Assembly (NCBI GenBank): GCA_033060915.1
Contig: CM065392.1
Span: 14,731,501 to 14,795,500 of the forward strand
Reading direction: 5' to 3'
Source: Euryodendron excelsum
Taxonomy: Eukaryota; Streptophyta; Magnoliopsida; Ericales; Pentaphylacaceae
Length of the DNA: 64,000 nucleotides
Both the position numbers and the translations under genes were made by a program. Positions 48,091-58,990 of the stretch are shown piece after piece. A model generated the notes under the pieces. It did not search any database and was not told the DNA's origin. It saw only the letters and a list, made by a program, of their open reading frames with translations. Position 1 is the first letter of the stretch, and each line of letters begins with the position of its first letter.

Positions 48091-48104
48091 GTTATCAGCA
48101 CGAT
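48091..48104 (+). promoter_or_regulatory. Copia primer-binding region
   Basis: gttatcagcacgat follows the 5' LTR after one base. The tatcag core recalls initiator-methionine tRNA sites of copia elements (tggtatcagagc), and this variant directly follows the LTR as expected. Confidence 0.6.
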
Positions 48105-48580
48105 ACTCTAACTACTTTATGGTTTTCTTTACATCATGATACTACTTTTCTGTCTAATTTATCTTCATTTTGAATTTTTTACTGTGCACTCAATTCGCGT
48201 GAATAGTATGAACAGTAATTCACTATTGCAATGAATAGTATTTCTTTTAAAACTTTGTTGCTTTATTTCTCTCATATCTTGCATTATTTGCCTATGATAG
48301 TTAGAGATCTGGAATCCATATTTCCATACCTTTCCATAGACATGTGACTTGACTATTTTTTGATGTATGAATTGAAAGTTAGAATAAAGACAAAAATAAT
48401 AAAATAATATATATATCGATGCATGTTACTATTTATGAATAGTGATGAATAGTATTAAAATAGTAAAATATAATATAAAATGCAATGAATAGTGCATTGA
48501 TTTTCGTTTAATTATTTATACATCATATTGTCACTATACCTGATTTAAGCTTATTGTTTTGTATGGTATAGCATTGTAAA

Positions 48581-49608
48581 ATGTCAAATCTTGCCAAATT
48601 GGAATTTGTCGCCCTTGATATTTCTGGCGATAATTATTTATCGTGGATCCTTGATGCCGAGATCCATCTTGCTGCAAAAGCACTTGAACAAACAATAGTG
48701 GAGGAAAATGACGCATCCCAGCAGGATCGCGCAAAAGCCATGATTTTCCTTCGCCATCATCTTCATGAGGAACTGAAATCAGAATACCTCAAGATAAAAG
48801 ATCCATTGCTCTTGTGGCAAAATTTAAAGGAGAGATACGAGCACCAGAAGACCGTAATCCTCCCAAGAGCCAGATCTGAATGGATGCACCTGAGGTTGCA
48901 AGATTATAAAACTGTCAGTGAGTACAACTCTGCATTATTTAAAATCAGCTCACGATTAAAATTATGTGGAGACAAGATTACGGATGAAGACATGTTAGAA
49001 AAAACATTTTCTACATTCCATGCCTCGAATGTGCTCCTGCAGCAGCAATATCGAGAGCGTAGATTTAAGAAATATTTTGAATTAATATCCTGTCTTCTTG
49101 TGGCTGAGCAAAATAATGAGTTGTTACTGAAAAACCATTAAGTCCCGACCTACTGGTTTAGCTCCATTCCTTGAAGTGAATGCAAGCTCAATTAGCAGAC
49201 GTGGTCGCGGACGTGGTCGTGATAATGGCAGAAATAATAGTCGCAATCGTGGACTATTATCGTGGAGGTTATCATATGAGATTTAAAAATACCACACCAT
49301 ACCACCAGCAGTGGAATAAATATGAAAAGGGGAAAGGGTTACAGAATCAACCTCCTCCTAAGAAATCTGAAGATACTTGTTATAGGTGTGGGATGAGAGG
49401 CCATTGGTCATGTACCTGTCGTACACCCAAACATTTGAGAGAGCTTTACCAAGCCTCAATTAAAGATAAAGAAAAAAATGCAGAATTGCATTTTACAGAT
49501 TTTGATGGCCAAGTTGATATTTCTCATCTTGATGTTTCAGATTTCTTTGAAGATGCAAGTGGAAGAATAGACCATTTAATTGGTGATGGAGATGTCCACA
49601 CTATTTAA
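48581..49608 (+). pseudogene. gag: Copia gag, two frameshifts
   Basis: Gag forms the particle that packages element RNA. It starts MSNLAKLEFVALDISGDNYL and has the UBN2-type copia gag domain (WILDAEIHLAAKAL, AKAMIFLRHHLHEELKSEYL, LLLWQNLKERYEHQK, HLRLQDYKTVSEYNSALF, ITDEDMLEKTFSTFHASNV). The first frame stops at 49139-49141. The sequence continues in the next frame (KSRPTGLAPFLEVNASS, then an RGRGRGR tract) and after about 49245 in the third frame. There the CCHC zinc knuckle is found (CYRCGMRGHWSCTC, about 49377-49418), and then DVSDFFEDASGRIDHLIGDG to the stop at 49608. Two single-base-type indels best explain this. Gag is separated from pol by about 110 bp. Confidence 0.9.
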
Positions 49609-49720
49609 TTTTCTTGTCTATTTGTTCTAGTTTATGTTGTTTCTTATCAGCTTGTGTAATGTTTCCTTTATCTGCTTGTCTTTGTAATAAATGATCATGT
49701 TTTAATTAAGCATATTTAAT

Positions 49721-52700
49721 ATGTTATATAGATACATGAATCATATCAACGCGTTGAATATATCTAAAATGAATGGTGAAGCCATATGTCTGGTAGATAG
49801 TGGAACAACACACACAATTCTTCGCGAGAAAAAATATTTCTCACACTTGACATTACTTGAAGCTAATGTCAAGACAATCTCTGGCACAACAAAATTAATT
49901 GAAGGCTCCGGAAGAGCCAATATAATATTGCCAAGAGGAACAAAGTTATGCATTGATGATGCATTGTATTCTACAAAATCTACACGAAATTTGATTAGTT
50001 TTAAAGATATACGTCGTAATGGATATCATATTGAGACGACGAATGCAGATAATGTAGAACAACTCTACATTATTGCTTATATTTCAGGAAAGAAATATAT
50101 ATCAGAAAAACTTGCTGCATTGTCTTCTGGATTATATTATACTTCTATAAGAGCAGAAGAATCACCTGTAGTGATGCACCAGAAGTGCTTTGACCCAAAG
50201 AATTTTATACTATGGCATGATCGTTTGGGTCATCTAGGGTCAACCATGATGCGTCGAATTATTAACAATTCACATGGACATCCGTTAAAGAACCTGAAGA
50301 TTCTGTTGTCACATGATTATACATGTGCTGCCCGTTCACAGGGAAAATTAATTGTCAGACCATCTCCTTCCAAGGTAATTCTTGAGTCCCCATCATTTTT
50401 ACACAGAATTCACGGGGATATCTGTGGGCCAATACATTCTCCATGTGGACCATTTCGTTATTTCATGGTTTTAATAGATGCATCTACACGGTGGTCACAT
50501 GTTTGTTTGCTTTCTACCCGTAATATTGCTTTTGCTAGACTGCTTACTCAAATTATTCGCTTACGGGCACAGTTTTCAGATTACCCAATCAAGTCGATAC
50601 GACTAGATAATGCTGGAGAATTTACATCTCAAACCTTTGATGATTATTGTATGTCAATAGGGATTGATGTTGAACACCCAGTTGCCCACACGCATACACA
50701 AAATGGTCTTGCTGAAGCGTTTATAAAACGGCTCCAATTAATTGCTCGACCTTTACTTATGAAAACAAAATTACCTGTTTCTGCTTGGGGACATGCCATA
50801 TTGCATGCTGCATCTTTGGTTAGAGTCCGACCAACTGCTTACCATCAGTACTCACCATTACAACTTGTTATTGGTCAGCAACCAAATATTTCTCACTTAC
50901 GAGTTTTTGGTTGTGCTGTATATGTCCCTATCTCACCCCCACAGCGTACTAAAATGGGTCCCCAACGTAGACTTGGAATTTATGTTGGTTTTGATTCTCC
51001 ATCTATTATTAGATATTTGGAACCCTTAACAGGTGATGTCTTCAAGGCACGTTTCGCGGATTGTCATTTTGATGAGTCAGTCTTCCCACCATTAGGGGGA
51101 GAAAGGACGCAATTAGAAAAACAACGAGAGATCAGTTGGAATATTGCAACAATGTCTCACCTTGATCCTCGAACAAGTCAATGTGAATCAGAAATTCACA
51201 GAATTATTCATTTACAGACAATTGCAAATCAATTGCCTGATGCCTTCACCGACACAAAGAATGTGACAAAATCACATATACCAGCTGCTAATACTCCAGC
51301 ACGTATTGATGTCCCTGTAGGACAATCTATTAGTACAGCAGCAAATGAATCTAAAGCACGCTTGAAGCGTGGGAGGCCTGTCGGTGCAAAAGACACGGTT
51401 CCTAGAAAAAGGAAGACACAAGAAACAATGCATAAGCAAGTTGGTGCTCCTGAAGAGAACACAATATCTAAACTTCCTGAAGAAGAGAATTCTGAAGAAG
51501 AATTCCCAGAAGAGAAACCTCCTGAAGAGATATCTCCTGTAAATGATACGGTACCTGAAAATAATGAGATCTCAATAAGTTATATGAATACAGGAGAAAG
51601 CTGGAAAAGAAATAAGATTGTTGTCGACAACATATTTTTATTTAAAGTAGCTCTTGGCATTACCAGAAGTAATGAAGAGACTGAACCACAGACAGTCGAT
51701 GAATGTCGACGTAGAATTGATTGGCCAAAATGGAAAGAAGCTATTGAGGCAGAATTACACTCATTAGCACAACGTAAAGTATTTGGACCTGTAGTCCACA
51801 CACCTAAAGATGTGAAACCTGTTGGATATAAATGGGTATTCGTACGAAAACGAAATGAGAAAAATGAAATCGTACGATATAAAGCCCGACTCGTAGCACA
51901 AGGTTTCTCGCAGAGACCTGGTATTGATTATGATGAGACATACTCTCCTGTAATGGATGCCATTACGTTCAGATTCTTAATTAGTTTATCAGTCTCAGAA
52001 GGACTGGATATGCGTCTGATGGACGTCGTGACAGCCTACTTGTATGGTGAATTAGATAATGATATATATATGAAAATTCCTGAAGGATTTAAAATGCCTG
52101 AAGCACATATTTCATCTAGAAGCTTATATTCTATCAAGCTTCAACGATCGCTGTATGGGTTAAAACAATCTGGACGCATGTGGTACAATCGTCTTAGTGA
52201 ATATCTATTGCAAAATGGATATGTGAATAATACAATTTGTCCATGCGTTTTTATTAAGAAATCAGAATCTGGATTTGCTATTATTGCAGTCTATGTCGAT
52301 GATTTGACTCTTGTTGGAACTTCTGAAGAACTGATAACATCTGCTCGTGATTTAAAGAAGGAGTTTGAAATGAAAGATCTTGGAAAAACCAAGTATTGTC
52401 TTGGATTACAGATTGAGCACTTATCCAATGGAATTCTTGTCCATCAATCAGCATATACTGAAAAGGTTTTAACGCGGTTTTACATGGACAAAGCTCATCC
52501 ATTAAGTTCTCCAATGGTTGTCCGTTTACTCGACGTACATAAAGATATTTTCCGTCCTCAAGATGACGGTGAAGAACTTCTTGGTCCTGAAGTACCGTAT
52601 CTTAGTGCAATTGGTGCCCTTATGTATCTTGCCAATTGTACAAGACCTGATATAGCATTCTCCGTCAACTTATTGGCACGATACAGTTCTGCACCAACAC

Positions 52701-53293
52701 AAAGACATTGGAAAGGAGTGAAACATATACTGCGTTACCTACGAGGGACAACTGATATGGGATTATTTTATTCCAAGGAGTCACAACCTGAATTGATTGG
52801 CTATGCAGACGCTGGCTACCTTTCTGATCCTCATAAAACTAGATCTCAAACTAGGTATGTGTTTACTTATGGTAACACTGCTATATCCTGGCGATCAGTG
52901 AAGCAAATATTAACTGTAACTTCTTCAAATCATTCTGAGATAATTGCAATTCATGAAGCAAGCCGAGAGTGTATCTGGCTAAGATCCATGATTCAACATA
53001 TTCAAGAAAGTTGCGGATTATCTACAATCAAAAATACATCGACGATATTATACGAGGATAATGCAGCTTGTATTGCACAGATTAAGGGAGGCTACATTAA
53101 AGGTGACAGAACGAAGCATATTTCTCCAAAGTTCTTCCATACACATGAGCTCCAGAAAAGTGGTGATCTTGATGTTCAGCAAATACGGTCTAGTGATAAT
53201 TTGGCCGACTTATTTACTAAGGCATTACCAACTGCAACATTTGAAAAGCTTGTGCATGGTATTGGTATGCGTCGTCTTAGAAATCTTTCATGA
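49721..53293 (+). CDS. pol: Copia pol polyprotein (protease, integrase, RT, RNase H)
   Basis: One uninterrupted frame of 1190 residues. Protease: CLVDSGTTH (active Asp 26). GAG-pre-integrase zinc region: LWHDRLGHLG, then CAAR, where C-x2-C is expected, so Arg 205 replaces a zinc ligand. Integrase core: Asp 233 (HGDICGP), Asp 296 (RLDNAGEF), Glu 332 (NGLAEAF), spacing D-35-E. RT (about 700-940): VGYKWVFVRK, YKARLVAQGFSQ, DVVTAYLYGELD, SLYGLKQSGRMWYN and YVDD at 858-861. RNase H (about 1025-1160): GYADAGYLSD, SNHSEI, YEDNAACI, ending DLFTKALP. Between integrase and RT is a Glu/Pro-rich stretch (PEEENSEEEFPEEKPPEE). RT and RNase H look intact; the integrase change probably impairs activity. The lineage within copia is not assigned. 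Confidence 0.97.
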   Translation: MLYRYMNHINALNISKMNGEAICLVDSGTTHTILREKKYFSHLTLLEANVKTISGTTKLIEGSGRANIILPRGTKLCIDDALYSTKSTRNLISFKDIRRNGYHIETTNADNVEQLYIIAYISGKKYISEKLAALSSGLYYTSIRAEESPVVMHQKCFDPKNFILWHDRLGHLGSTMMRRIINNSHGHPLKNLKILLSHDYTCAARSQGKLIVRPSPSKVILESPSFLHRIHGDICGPIHSPCGPFRYFMVLIDASTRWSHVCLLSTRNIAFARLLTQIIRLRAQFSDYPIKSIRLDNAGEFTSQTFDDYCMSIGIDVEHPVAHTHTQNGLAEAFIKRLQLIARPLLMKTKLPVSAWGHAILHAASLVRVRPTAYHQYSPLQLVIGQQPNISHLRVFGCAVYVPISPPQRTKMGPQRRLGIYVGFDSPSIIRYLEPLTGDVFKARFADCHFDESVFPPLGGERTQLEKQREISWNIATMSHLDPRTSQCESEIHRIIHLQTIANQLPDAFTDTKNVTKSHIPAANTPARIDVPVGQSISTAANESKARLKRGRPVGAKDTVPRKRKTQETMHKQVGAPEENTISKLPEEENSEEEFPEEKPPEEISPVNDTVPENNEISISYMNTGESWKRNKIVVDNIFLFKVALGITRSNEETEPQTVDECRRRIDWPKWKEAIEAELHSLAQRKVFGPVVHTPKDVKPVGYKWVFVRKRNEKNEIVRYKARLVAQGFSQRPGIDYDETYSPVMDAITFRFLISLSVSEGLDMRLMDVVTAYLYGELDNDIYMKIPEGFKMPEAHISSRSLYSIKLQRSLYGLKQSGRMWYNRLSEYLLQNGYVNNTICPCVFIKKSESGFAIIAVYVDDLTLVGTSEELITSARDLKKEFEMKDLGKTKYCLGLQIEHLSNGILVHQSAYTEKVLTRFYMDKAHPLSSPMVVRLLDVHKDIFRPQDDGEELLGPEVPYLSAIGALMYLANCTRPDIAFSVNLLARYSSAPTQRHWKGVKHILRYLRGTTDMGLFYSKESQPELIGYADAGYLSDPHKTRSQTRYVFTYGNTAISWRSVKQILTVTSSNHSEIIAIHEASRECIWLRSMIQHIQESCGLSTIKNTSTILYEDNAACIAQIKGGYIKGDRTKHISPKFFHTHELQKSGDLDVQQIRSSDNLADLFTKALPTATFEKLVHGIGMRRLRNLS

Positions 53294-53424
53294 AGCAGAT
53301 AATTTTCTTATTCTTCAGGGGGAGTTAAGTACTGTACTCTTTTTCCTTCGCTATGGTTTTTTTCCCACTGGGTTTTTCCTAGCAAGGTTTTAATGAGGCA
53401 GTTTTAACATACCCAATAGGTCAT

Positions 53425-53435
53425 CCCAGGGGGAG
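53425..53435 (+). promoter_or_regulatory. Copia polypurine tract
   Basis: cccagggggag ends exactly at the first base of the 3' LTR. A second purine run, caggggga, lies upstream near 53318-53325. Confidence 0.75.
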
Positions 53436-53810
53436 TGTGACGTATGGGATGACGGCGGCTATAAGCCGCCATCCCTTCCGCAGCCCCCTCCCCCCTTATT
53501 CTCTCTCTTCTTCTTGTATCTATAAATAGAGAGGCTTAGAGAGCCTCTCAGCAGAGAAAAAGAAAGGAAAAATAGAAGAGAGGAATCAAAGAGAGAAAGA
53601 AGAGAGAGGAAAGAGAAGAAAGCGTTGTCTAGGTGAGTTGTAAATATTATGTTGTATTATTATTGGCAATAATATTTTGGGTGGTCCAGAAGATCAACCC
53701 TAAATATTCCTGAAGAATAACTATGATAAATATTTGATAGTTCCTGAAGAACTATTCACGATACATATTTTGTGTTCATTTATTTTTCTGTCTTATTTAC
53801 TTATATAACA
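53436..53810 (+). repeat. Copia 3' LTR
   Basis: Same length as the 5' LTR, with five substitutions by eye (t-c near 53520, g-a near 53563, g-a near 53597, a-g near 53622, t-c near 53800). Followed by the target duplication cattc. Confidence 0.97.
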
Positions 53811-53844
53811 CATTCAAGTATATATATATATATATATATATATA

Positions 53845-54015
53845 TCTATACTATTATAAAAAGTAAGCACTTGAAATTTGGTGAAACATATTTGTTGAAG
53901 CCTGTTACAAAGGATAAAATGATAATTTTTATCTAATTCAACTAACTTTGAGAGCATGAAGTTAATGAGATATATGAGAGTCGTGGGTACACATTGTGTG
54001 TGCCACCACTTCTAA
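53845..54015 (+). mobile_element. Small Helitron-like element
   Basis: The left end tctatactattataaaaagt begins with TC as in plant Helitrons. The right end ...gccaccacttctaa ends CTAA (CTRR), after a gtgggtacacattgtgtg stretch with partial dyad symmetry. It sits between A and T in a (TA)n tract. It is about 171 bp and cannot encode anything. The assignment rests on the ends only. Confidence 0.4.
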
Positions 54016-56060
54016 TATATATATATTAGAACCAAAGTGTTGTAAATGGAAGAAAAGAAAATTAAGAATAAAGTTGCAACTTTAAGGAGTATCGAACGAA
54101 ACTTTTTTTAAAGTTATATTTGCCCTTACTAGTATTGTTGTTGGGCTGCTAAAGACTCACTTTCAGGATACAATAAAGTAGTTCTGAATACTACAAATAG
54201 CAATTCTGAAGAATTAGCTATACAACTCTCCTATGAATTTTGTATTACAAACAAAAAACTTGAGAGAGAGCTTGAATCATAGATGGTCTGCATTTCTTTA
54301 TCAGATATCTAACTCTGATGTCTATTTATAATAACCAATAGGAGTTTGAAACCACTTTTTTTTGCACTTCTTCTATTGAAAAAAAAAAAAATCAATCATC
54401 CATCCAATCTAATATTGATTCAATGCCTGAGCACTTAGAGACTCTCACGAGTCCATATAAAAATTCCGCCACTTCCATTATCGTAATCTTTCCTTGCATC
54501 TAGGATTAAGGAATTTATGATCTTTTAGAAAACCCCCAAACCTGATGCTTAGAATCGTCAAACTGTAAAGACCCGAAGAAATATGATTAAATATGATCGA
54601 TGGAGAGGAGAGGAAGTAGAGAAGAGGAAATGAAAAGAGGGTGAGGCAGCCCCAAATTTGATTTCTAAAACCCATAAGAAGCGAGTTTCCAAGTAGGTAG
54701 ACTCTATAGAGAAGAAGCTAGCTGTTAAGGAAGAACTCTAGAGGCAGTGGCGGATCCAAAATTTTTGTTGAGCAAGGCTAAGGTAATACTCTTGTTAAAA
54801 GGTGGGTGAAGGTAATTTTTTAAAATTTTATCCTAAATATTCAAAAATCTATCAAGGTAAAATTTTTTTTGAAACCTTTGGGAAAGCCATGGCCCCACTT
54901 GCCACTGTTTAGAGGTGAGCTCCATGAAACAATACTTGTGAAGAAACCCACAAAGGGGAGGAATAACACCTCTTAGAGAAAAAGAATTAGTGAATTAAGT
55001 CTCCAGAAATTTGAGTAGAGAGCAAACAATAAAGAGACATGTGTTCCTTTAAGAAGGTGACAAGTGTTCCAGAGCCTCTTTCTAATCCTCTCCTTAGTAT
55101 AAGTCCACACTAGTCAAGGTTCACATCACATGATCGTGACAGTGTGATCCACCTGACATATCTCGTAGCTAACACTTCCTTATAACTCACCAAATCGCAC
55201 CCTCCATTGAGTCCTCTGGTGAATCGGCTGTCCACATGCCAGGCACCTAAAATCTGACTATTATCTACATCCTCATATCTTGGACGAAGTGATGCCCCAT
55301 ATTGCATGTGTAAAAATGAAACAAAAGCCCTTCCCTCCTCAGTCTTATTAAACTACCAAACAAGTGGAAGAAAAGTAGCTGTTTTTCTTCCCTGGGCATC
55401 GAAGGATTTACACTTAACCTTCTCTTCCTTTTTCTTTCCTTTCCACCAGGATAAAGGTTATTCTCTCCTCCCTTTTCATTTCCCTCCTAAACCCCCATAC
55501 ATAATACTATAATTAGTCAAAAAGCTTCAATAAGGCAGCTAGGTCCCCCGGGGCCAACGGTATTAGTTAAGGCATCTCTCTCTTTGTCTGTCTCCCTTGT
55601 ACTGATTTTGTATCTCATTAATCACATAGTTACTAGTTCATTTTCCTATCCCTTCTGAACCTAGCCAATAAAAAAAAATTGCTTATTTTTCGAATATGTT
55701 ACTGTAATTAGATGTAACCAGTGAGAGCTCATATATGGATTGTTTTTTCAGATGCTTTCGGAGACCATATATGGATTGTTATGTTAATTTCAAAGTGGAC
55801 ATATACTAATTCATAAAAATGGACCACGCTGAGGCTTAGATGTTCAACCTCAACTGTAGATATATGTGGCAGTTATTTGCCCAATTTAAGTACACAAGTA
55901 ACAACTACACATCAACTTGGATGTTCTCCATCGTCTACCTGAAATTTCAATGGATAAGAAGCAAGCCATAAATAAATAAATAAAACGCATAGAATTAAAC
56001 CGATCTTAGCAAAAGTCAGACCAACAACTCTGTAAGCAAAAAGAGAAGGAACATGTACCA
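54016..56060. other. Intergenic region without recognised genes
   Basis: Apart from the hAT-like element at 54745-54907 I see only AT-rich sequence, short A/T runs and weak open frames (54478-54675, 55110-55307, 55306-55512) that resemble nothing I know. Confidence 0.5.
54745..54907. mobile_element. Short non-autonomous hAT-like element
   Basis: The ends cagtggc (54745) and gccactg (54907) are exact inverted repeats, and cagtggcggatcc is a familiar plant hAT-type terminus. The flanks tctagagg (54737-54744) and tttagagg (54908-54915) agree at 7 of 8 positions, matching the 8-bp target duplication of hAT elements. The length is 163 bp and it is non-coding. Confidence 0.65.
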
Positions 56061-56218
56061 AAAAAAAAAAAATAATAATTTAGTCTGGTGGACTCCAAGG
56101 TCCTAAACCATTCCTAATACACAAGCAATTCGCTCTGGGTTGAATTGGAAGAGAAAAGAAAGCATGCCATGTCCTAACTGGCCTTACAATGCCATTCAAA
56201 AGGCCATCCAGAATACCC

Positions 56219-57103
56219 CTAAGGTGAGTACGTTGACGAACTGCTTCCGGCTGTTCTATTATTGTGAGACCTGGACTGAGATGAGCCAAAGGACCGGAAT
56301 AAAGACAATGGATTCCACATTCCCCGGTTCTGCCTTCTGTTATCCATTCCATTCACATTCCTATGGTAGCTGCTACTGCTTCTATTATGAGCCCTTGAAT
56401 TTTGATTACCACGAACATCATCAGATCTCTGTGATGGCAGTTCCTGCCGACATACAGGGCACGAATTGTGCTGAACTAGCCAAGGTACAATACAGTCGGA
56501 ATGATATATATGGTCACATGGCATTTTCCTCGCATGAGATCCCAACTTAAATTTTTCTTTACAAACAGCACAATGTGCATCAGAACGAAGTAGCTTCTGC
56601 GAAATTTTAACTGTAGGCATTGCATCAATCAAAAATTTGGGTGCAGGGGGAGTGCCCCGTCGATCACTAGTAAGCTCTTCGATAATTTCTTCCAGTCCCG
56701 GGCCAACAAAATAATTTCCACCAGTTCCCCGCCTAAATCCAGCCTCATTGAAAAGCTCTCCAAACCTACTGTTATCAGGCACCTGGCCACTGAAAATCAA
56801 CCAAGGTCCCATTCCACCACGTTCAGGGTGTGAATCTGACCTCCCTCTACTATCAACACTGTTATTTATTCCCACTATTCTCTGTCTCAAAAAGTTCAAG
56901 AAAGCATCCACTAATCCGGGCCTCTGGTCATGATCTTCAACATTGTTCTCTTCACTAGAATCTAGGGACAGTTGGTGCATGCTCAGCACGTCATCAAGTT
57001 CTTGAACAAATTCTCCATGACAATTGGCACAAAATGCATTTTGTACTCGGAGACTAACAGGTTGCCTACAACTGTAACACCAATGGGTTCTGCCACTGGA
57101 CAT
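56219..57103 (-). CDS. RING-H2 E3 ubiquitin-protein ligase with N-terminal zinc ribbon
   Basis: Predicted to move ubiquitin from an E2 enzyme to target proteins. The 294-residue frame is uninterrupted. Residues 7-33 form a zinc-ribbon of the kind found at the start of plant RHC1A-like ligases (C9-x2-C12, C25-x2-C28). Residues 178-219 are a RING-H2: C-x2-C-x14-C-x-H-x2-H-x2-C-x10-C-x2-C (CAVC, CDHIYHSDC, CPVC), with all eight ligands and the E2-contacting PW. The middle has GPGLEEIIEELT; the C-terminus is Ser/Arg/Asn-rich and probably disordered. No signal peptide or membrane segment. The minus strand shows a likely acceptor (tatattgcag, ending at 57168) about 65 bp before the ATG, so the 5' UTR may be spliced. 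The target is unknown. The gene looks intact. Confidence 0.94.
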   Translation of the reverse strand: MSSGRTHWCYSCRQPVSLRVQNAFCANCHGEFVQELDDVLSMHQLSLDSSEENNVEDHDQRPGLVDAFLNFLRQRIVGINNSVDSRGRSDSHPERGGMGPWLIFSGQVPDNSRFGELFNEAGFRRGTGGNYFVGPGLEEIIEELTSDRRGTPPAPKFLIDAMPTVKISQKLLRSDAHCAVCKEKFKLGSHARKMPCDHIYHSDCIVPWLVQHNSCPVCRQELPSQRSDDVRGNQNSRAHNRSSSSYHRNVNGMDNRRQNRGMWNPLSLFRSFGSSQSRSHNNRTAGSSSSTYSP

Positions 57104-58305
57104 CTTACTCTCTGAAACCCTTTCACTTTCAACTCCAAATCCCGTCCCTCGAAATTCTCGTCTTTCACTGCAATATACAATGGCTAGAAATTCACAAATA
57201 TCATATCAAATTAAGAAAATATGCAAAAAAATTCTGCACCAAAATTATCTCATACAAATAGTTGATATCATAGCACTGACGATTTGTCTCTACATTGACA
57301 GAATCTCAAAAATGACAACCTAACAACTGAAACCCAAAATAGTTACTGTACAGCAGAGCAATGAATACTGTTGTGTGCTGACTGGAATGGACTGGTAGGT
57401 GACGTAACACAAGTAAAACACTATAGGTTGCTAGGCTTTTTTTTCCAGCTTTCTGGCATATTGACCCTTTTCTGGCTGCTTTACCATTTTATTGATGTTT
57501 CAGGCAGAACAATCTCTTTCACTGGAACATTGCAATTTGTAAGCTGGTCTCTTTGTAATTTTAATGAAGGCGGCATTCTCATTTTAATAACTTATAACAA
57601 TAATGGAAAACAAGGATGACTCTTATTATCCTCAGAATTAGATATTTCATTTGAAGTTTCCGACTTCCAACAGCACAAAAACTCTGTTGGAGGCTTGGTA
57701 GTGATCTGTCTGTCTGTCTCTCTCTATACATATCTATATATCTTTGGGTGTGAGCTTTATTTCGTTTCAAGTTACCTCAGTCCAACGTATCCTATGGTTT
57801 TTTAATATTGGATTTTAAAGAAAATTGGTGATTTATCTTTGAACTCATTAATAATCAATAATTGTTCATGAAAGCTATACATAAATAAAAGTGAACTTAT
57901 ATACATACATATCTATTTACATCTTTTATTCTTACACCCCTCCATAACTTTTTGTACATGTAACATTTCATAAAATTTACTGTTGGATTACATGCTTCTT
58001 TTGTCACCTTTATGCTTGCCATATTACAAGTTGATCAGAGATCAAGAGTTATCACATCCATATAGCTTGCCAAATTGTAATAACATTACATATAAGAGTG
58101 CAAGTGTATGGATGATGTATCTCTCGACTCCAATTAACCTGAAATTTGGTAAGTATGAAAGACATAAGAGATTGTAATCAAATGGTAGGTTACTAGGTCT
58201 TATGAAACATAAGACGTGCAAAAAGTTAAGAGGAGTGTAAAAACAAAATTTTTTACATCCGGTATAACTAGTTCCTACCCTCTCTCTCTCTCTCTCTCTC
58301 TCTCT

Positions 58306-58336
<31 letters not shown>

Positions 58337-58618
58337 GGCATAAATGTGAATTCATAACTGATAAGGCTCACTATCAAAGAGTGCCTTGATAGAATAGGTC
58401 ACTTGTAGTGAAAATTTTACCACACAACTGAAGAGATAGTTTGCTTGATAGTTAACTCCAGGATTTTATTTTTTCTTTTCTTATGCCAAGTCAAATTTAA
58501 AGAAAAAAAGGAAGTTTATTATTAGATCAATTTTCTTGATGTATCTTTTGATAATGAATTAGCTAGATTGATATTAGTTATAAATAATACTACATATGTT
58601 TTCAATTTCAAAAAATAT
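57104..58618. other. Intergenic region, upstream of the RING gene
   Basis: It probably contains the RING gene's 5' UTR, a possible UTR intron and the promoter (minus strand). A striking (TC)n-(TA)n-(GA)n block lies at 58279-58336. Open frames here (57371-57619, 57983-58177, 58042-58377) are not protein-like. Confidence 0.5.
58279..58336. repeat. Palindromic compound microsatellite (TC)n-ttaca-(TA)n-(GA)n
   Basis: A tc tract, a short ta tract and a ga tract in succession. The outer arms are complementary, so the whole block can fold back on itself. Confidence 0.85.
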
Positions 58619-58916
58619 TATTCCCTCTATCCTATTTTATGCAACCAACTTAAGATTTTTGGAAGTCCCATTTTATGTGTCCTACTTTGCATAGTTAAAA
58701 ATTTTGACCATCATTTTCCCTTTGTTTTTGATAAGTCACCACTTTCCCTTATTACTATTCTTTAAATTTCTATTTAAATACAAGTTCGATTCCCAAAAAG
58801 TTTATTCAAACAAGACAAATGATAATTTTGTAAATTTAAAGTTCAAAGATGCTTTCTTTAAAGGTTGTGCAAATTGCAAAGTCACGTAGGACACATAAAA
58901 TGGGATGGAGGGAGTA
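58619..58916. mobile_element. Stowaway MITE (Tc1/mariner type)
   Basis: The left end ta-ttccctctatcctatttt is the inverted counterpart of the right end aaaatgggatggagggag-ta. Both match the ctccctccgtccca terminus of Stowaway elements, and TA flanks each side. The next 30-40 bases also pair (tatgtgtcctactttgca / cacgtaggacacataa). Length about 298 bp including the TA. It has no coding capacity; a mariner-like transposase elsewhere would have moved it. Confidence 0.9.
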
Positions 58917-58990
58917 ATTTTGTTAGTTGGAAATGCACCAGCACAAATCTTTAACCTTCCAATTGCCAAAATGAAACACATCGAATATGA

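Larger units (their letters stand above)
47715..53810 (+). mobile_element. Ty1/copia LTR retrotransposon, complete, young
   Basis: Two 375-bp LTRs (47715-48089 and 53436-53810) flank gag and a 1190-codon pol with protease, integrase, reverse transcriptase and RNase H in copia order. Directly outside both LTRs is the same 5-bp sequence cattc (47710-47714 and 53811-53815), a perfect target duplication. By eye the LTRs differ at 5 of 375 positions (about 1.3%), so insertion is recent. gag has two frameshifts and the integrase zinc motif is mutated, so this copy is unlikely to move unaided. Confidence 0.97.

Noticed and set aside
56140..56550. 136-codon plus-strand frame
   Set aside because: Antisense to the RING-H2 gene; a shadow of its codon use.
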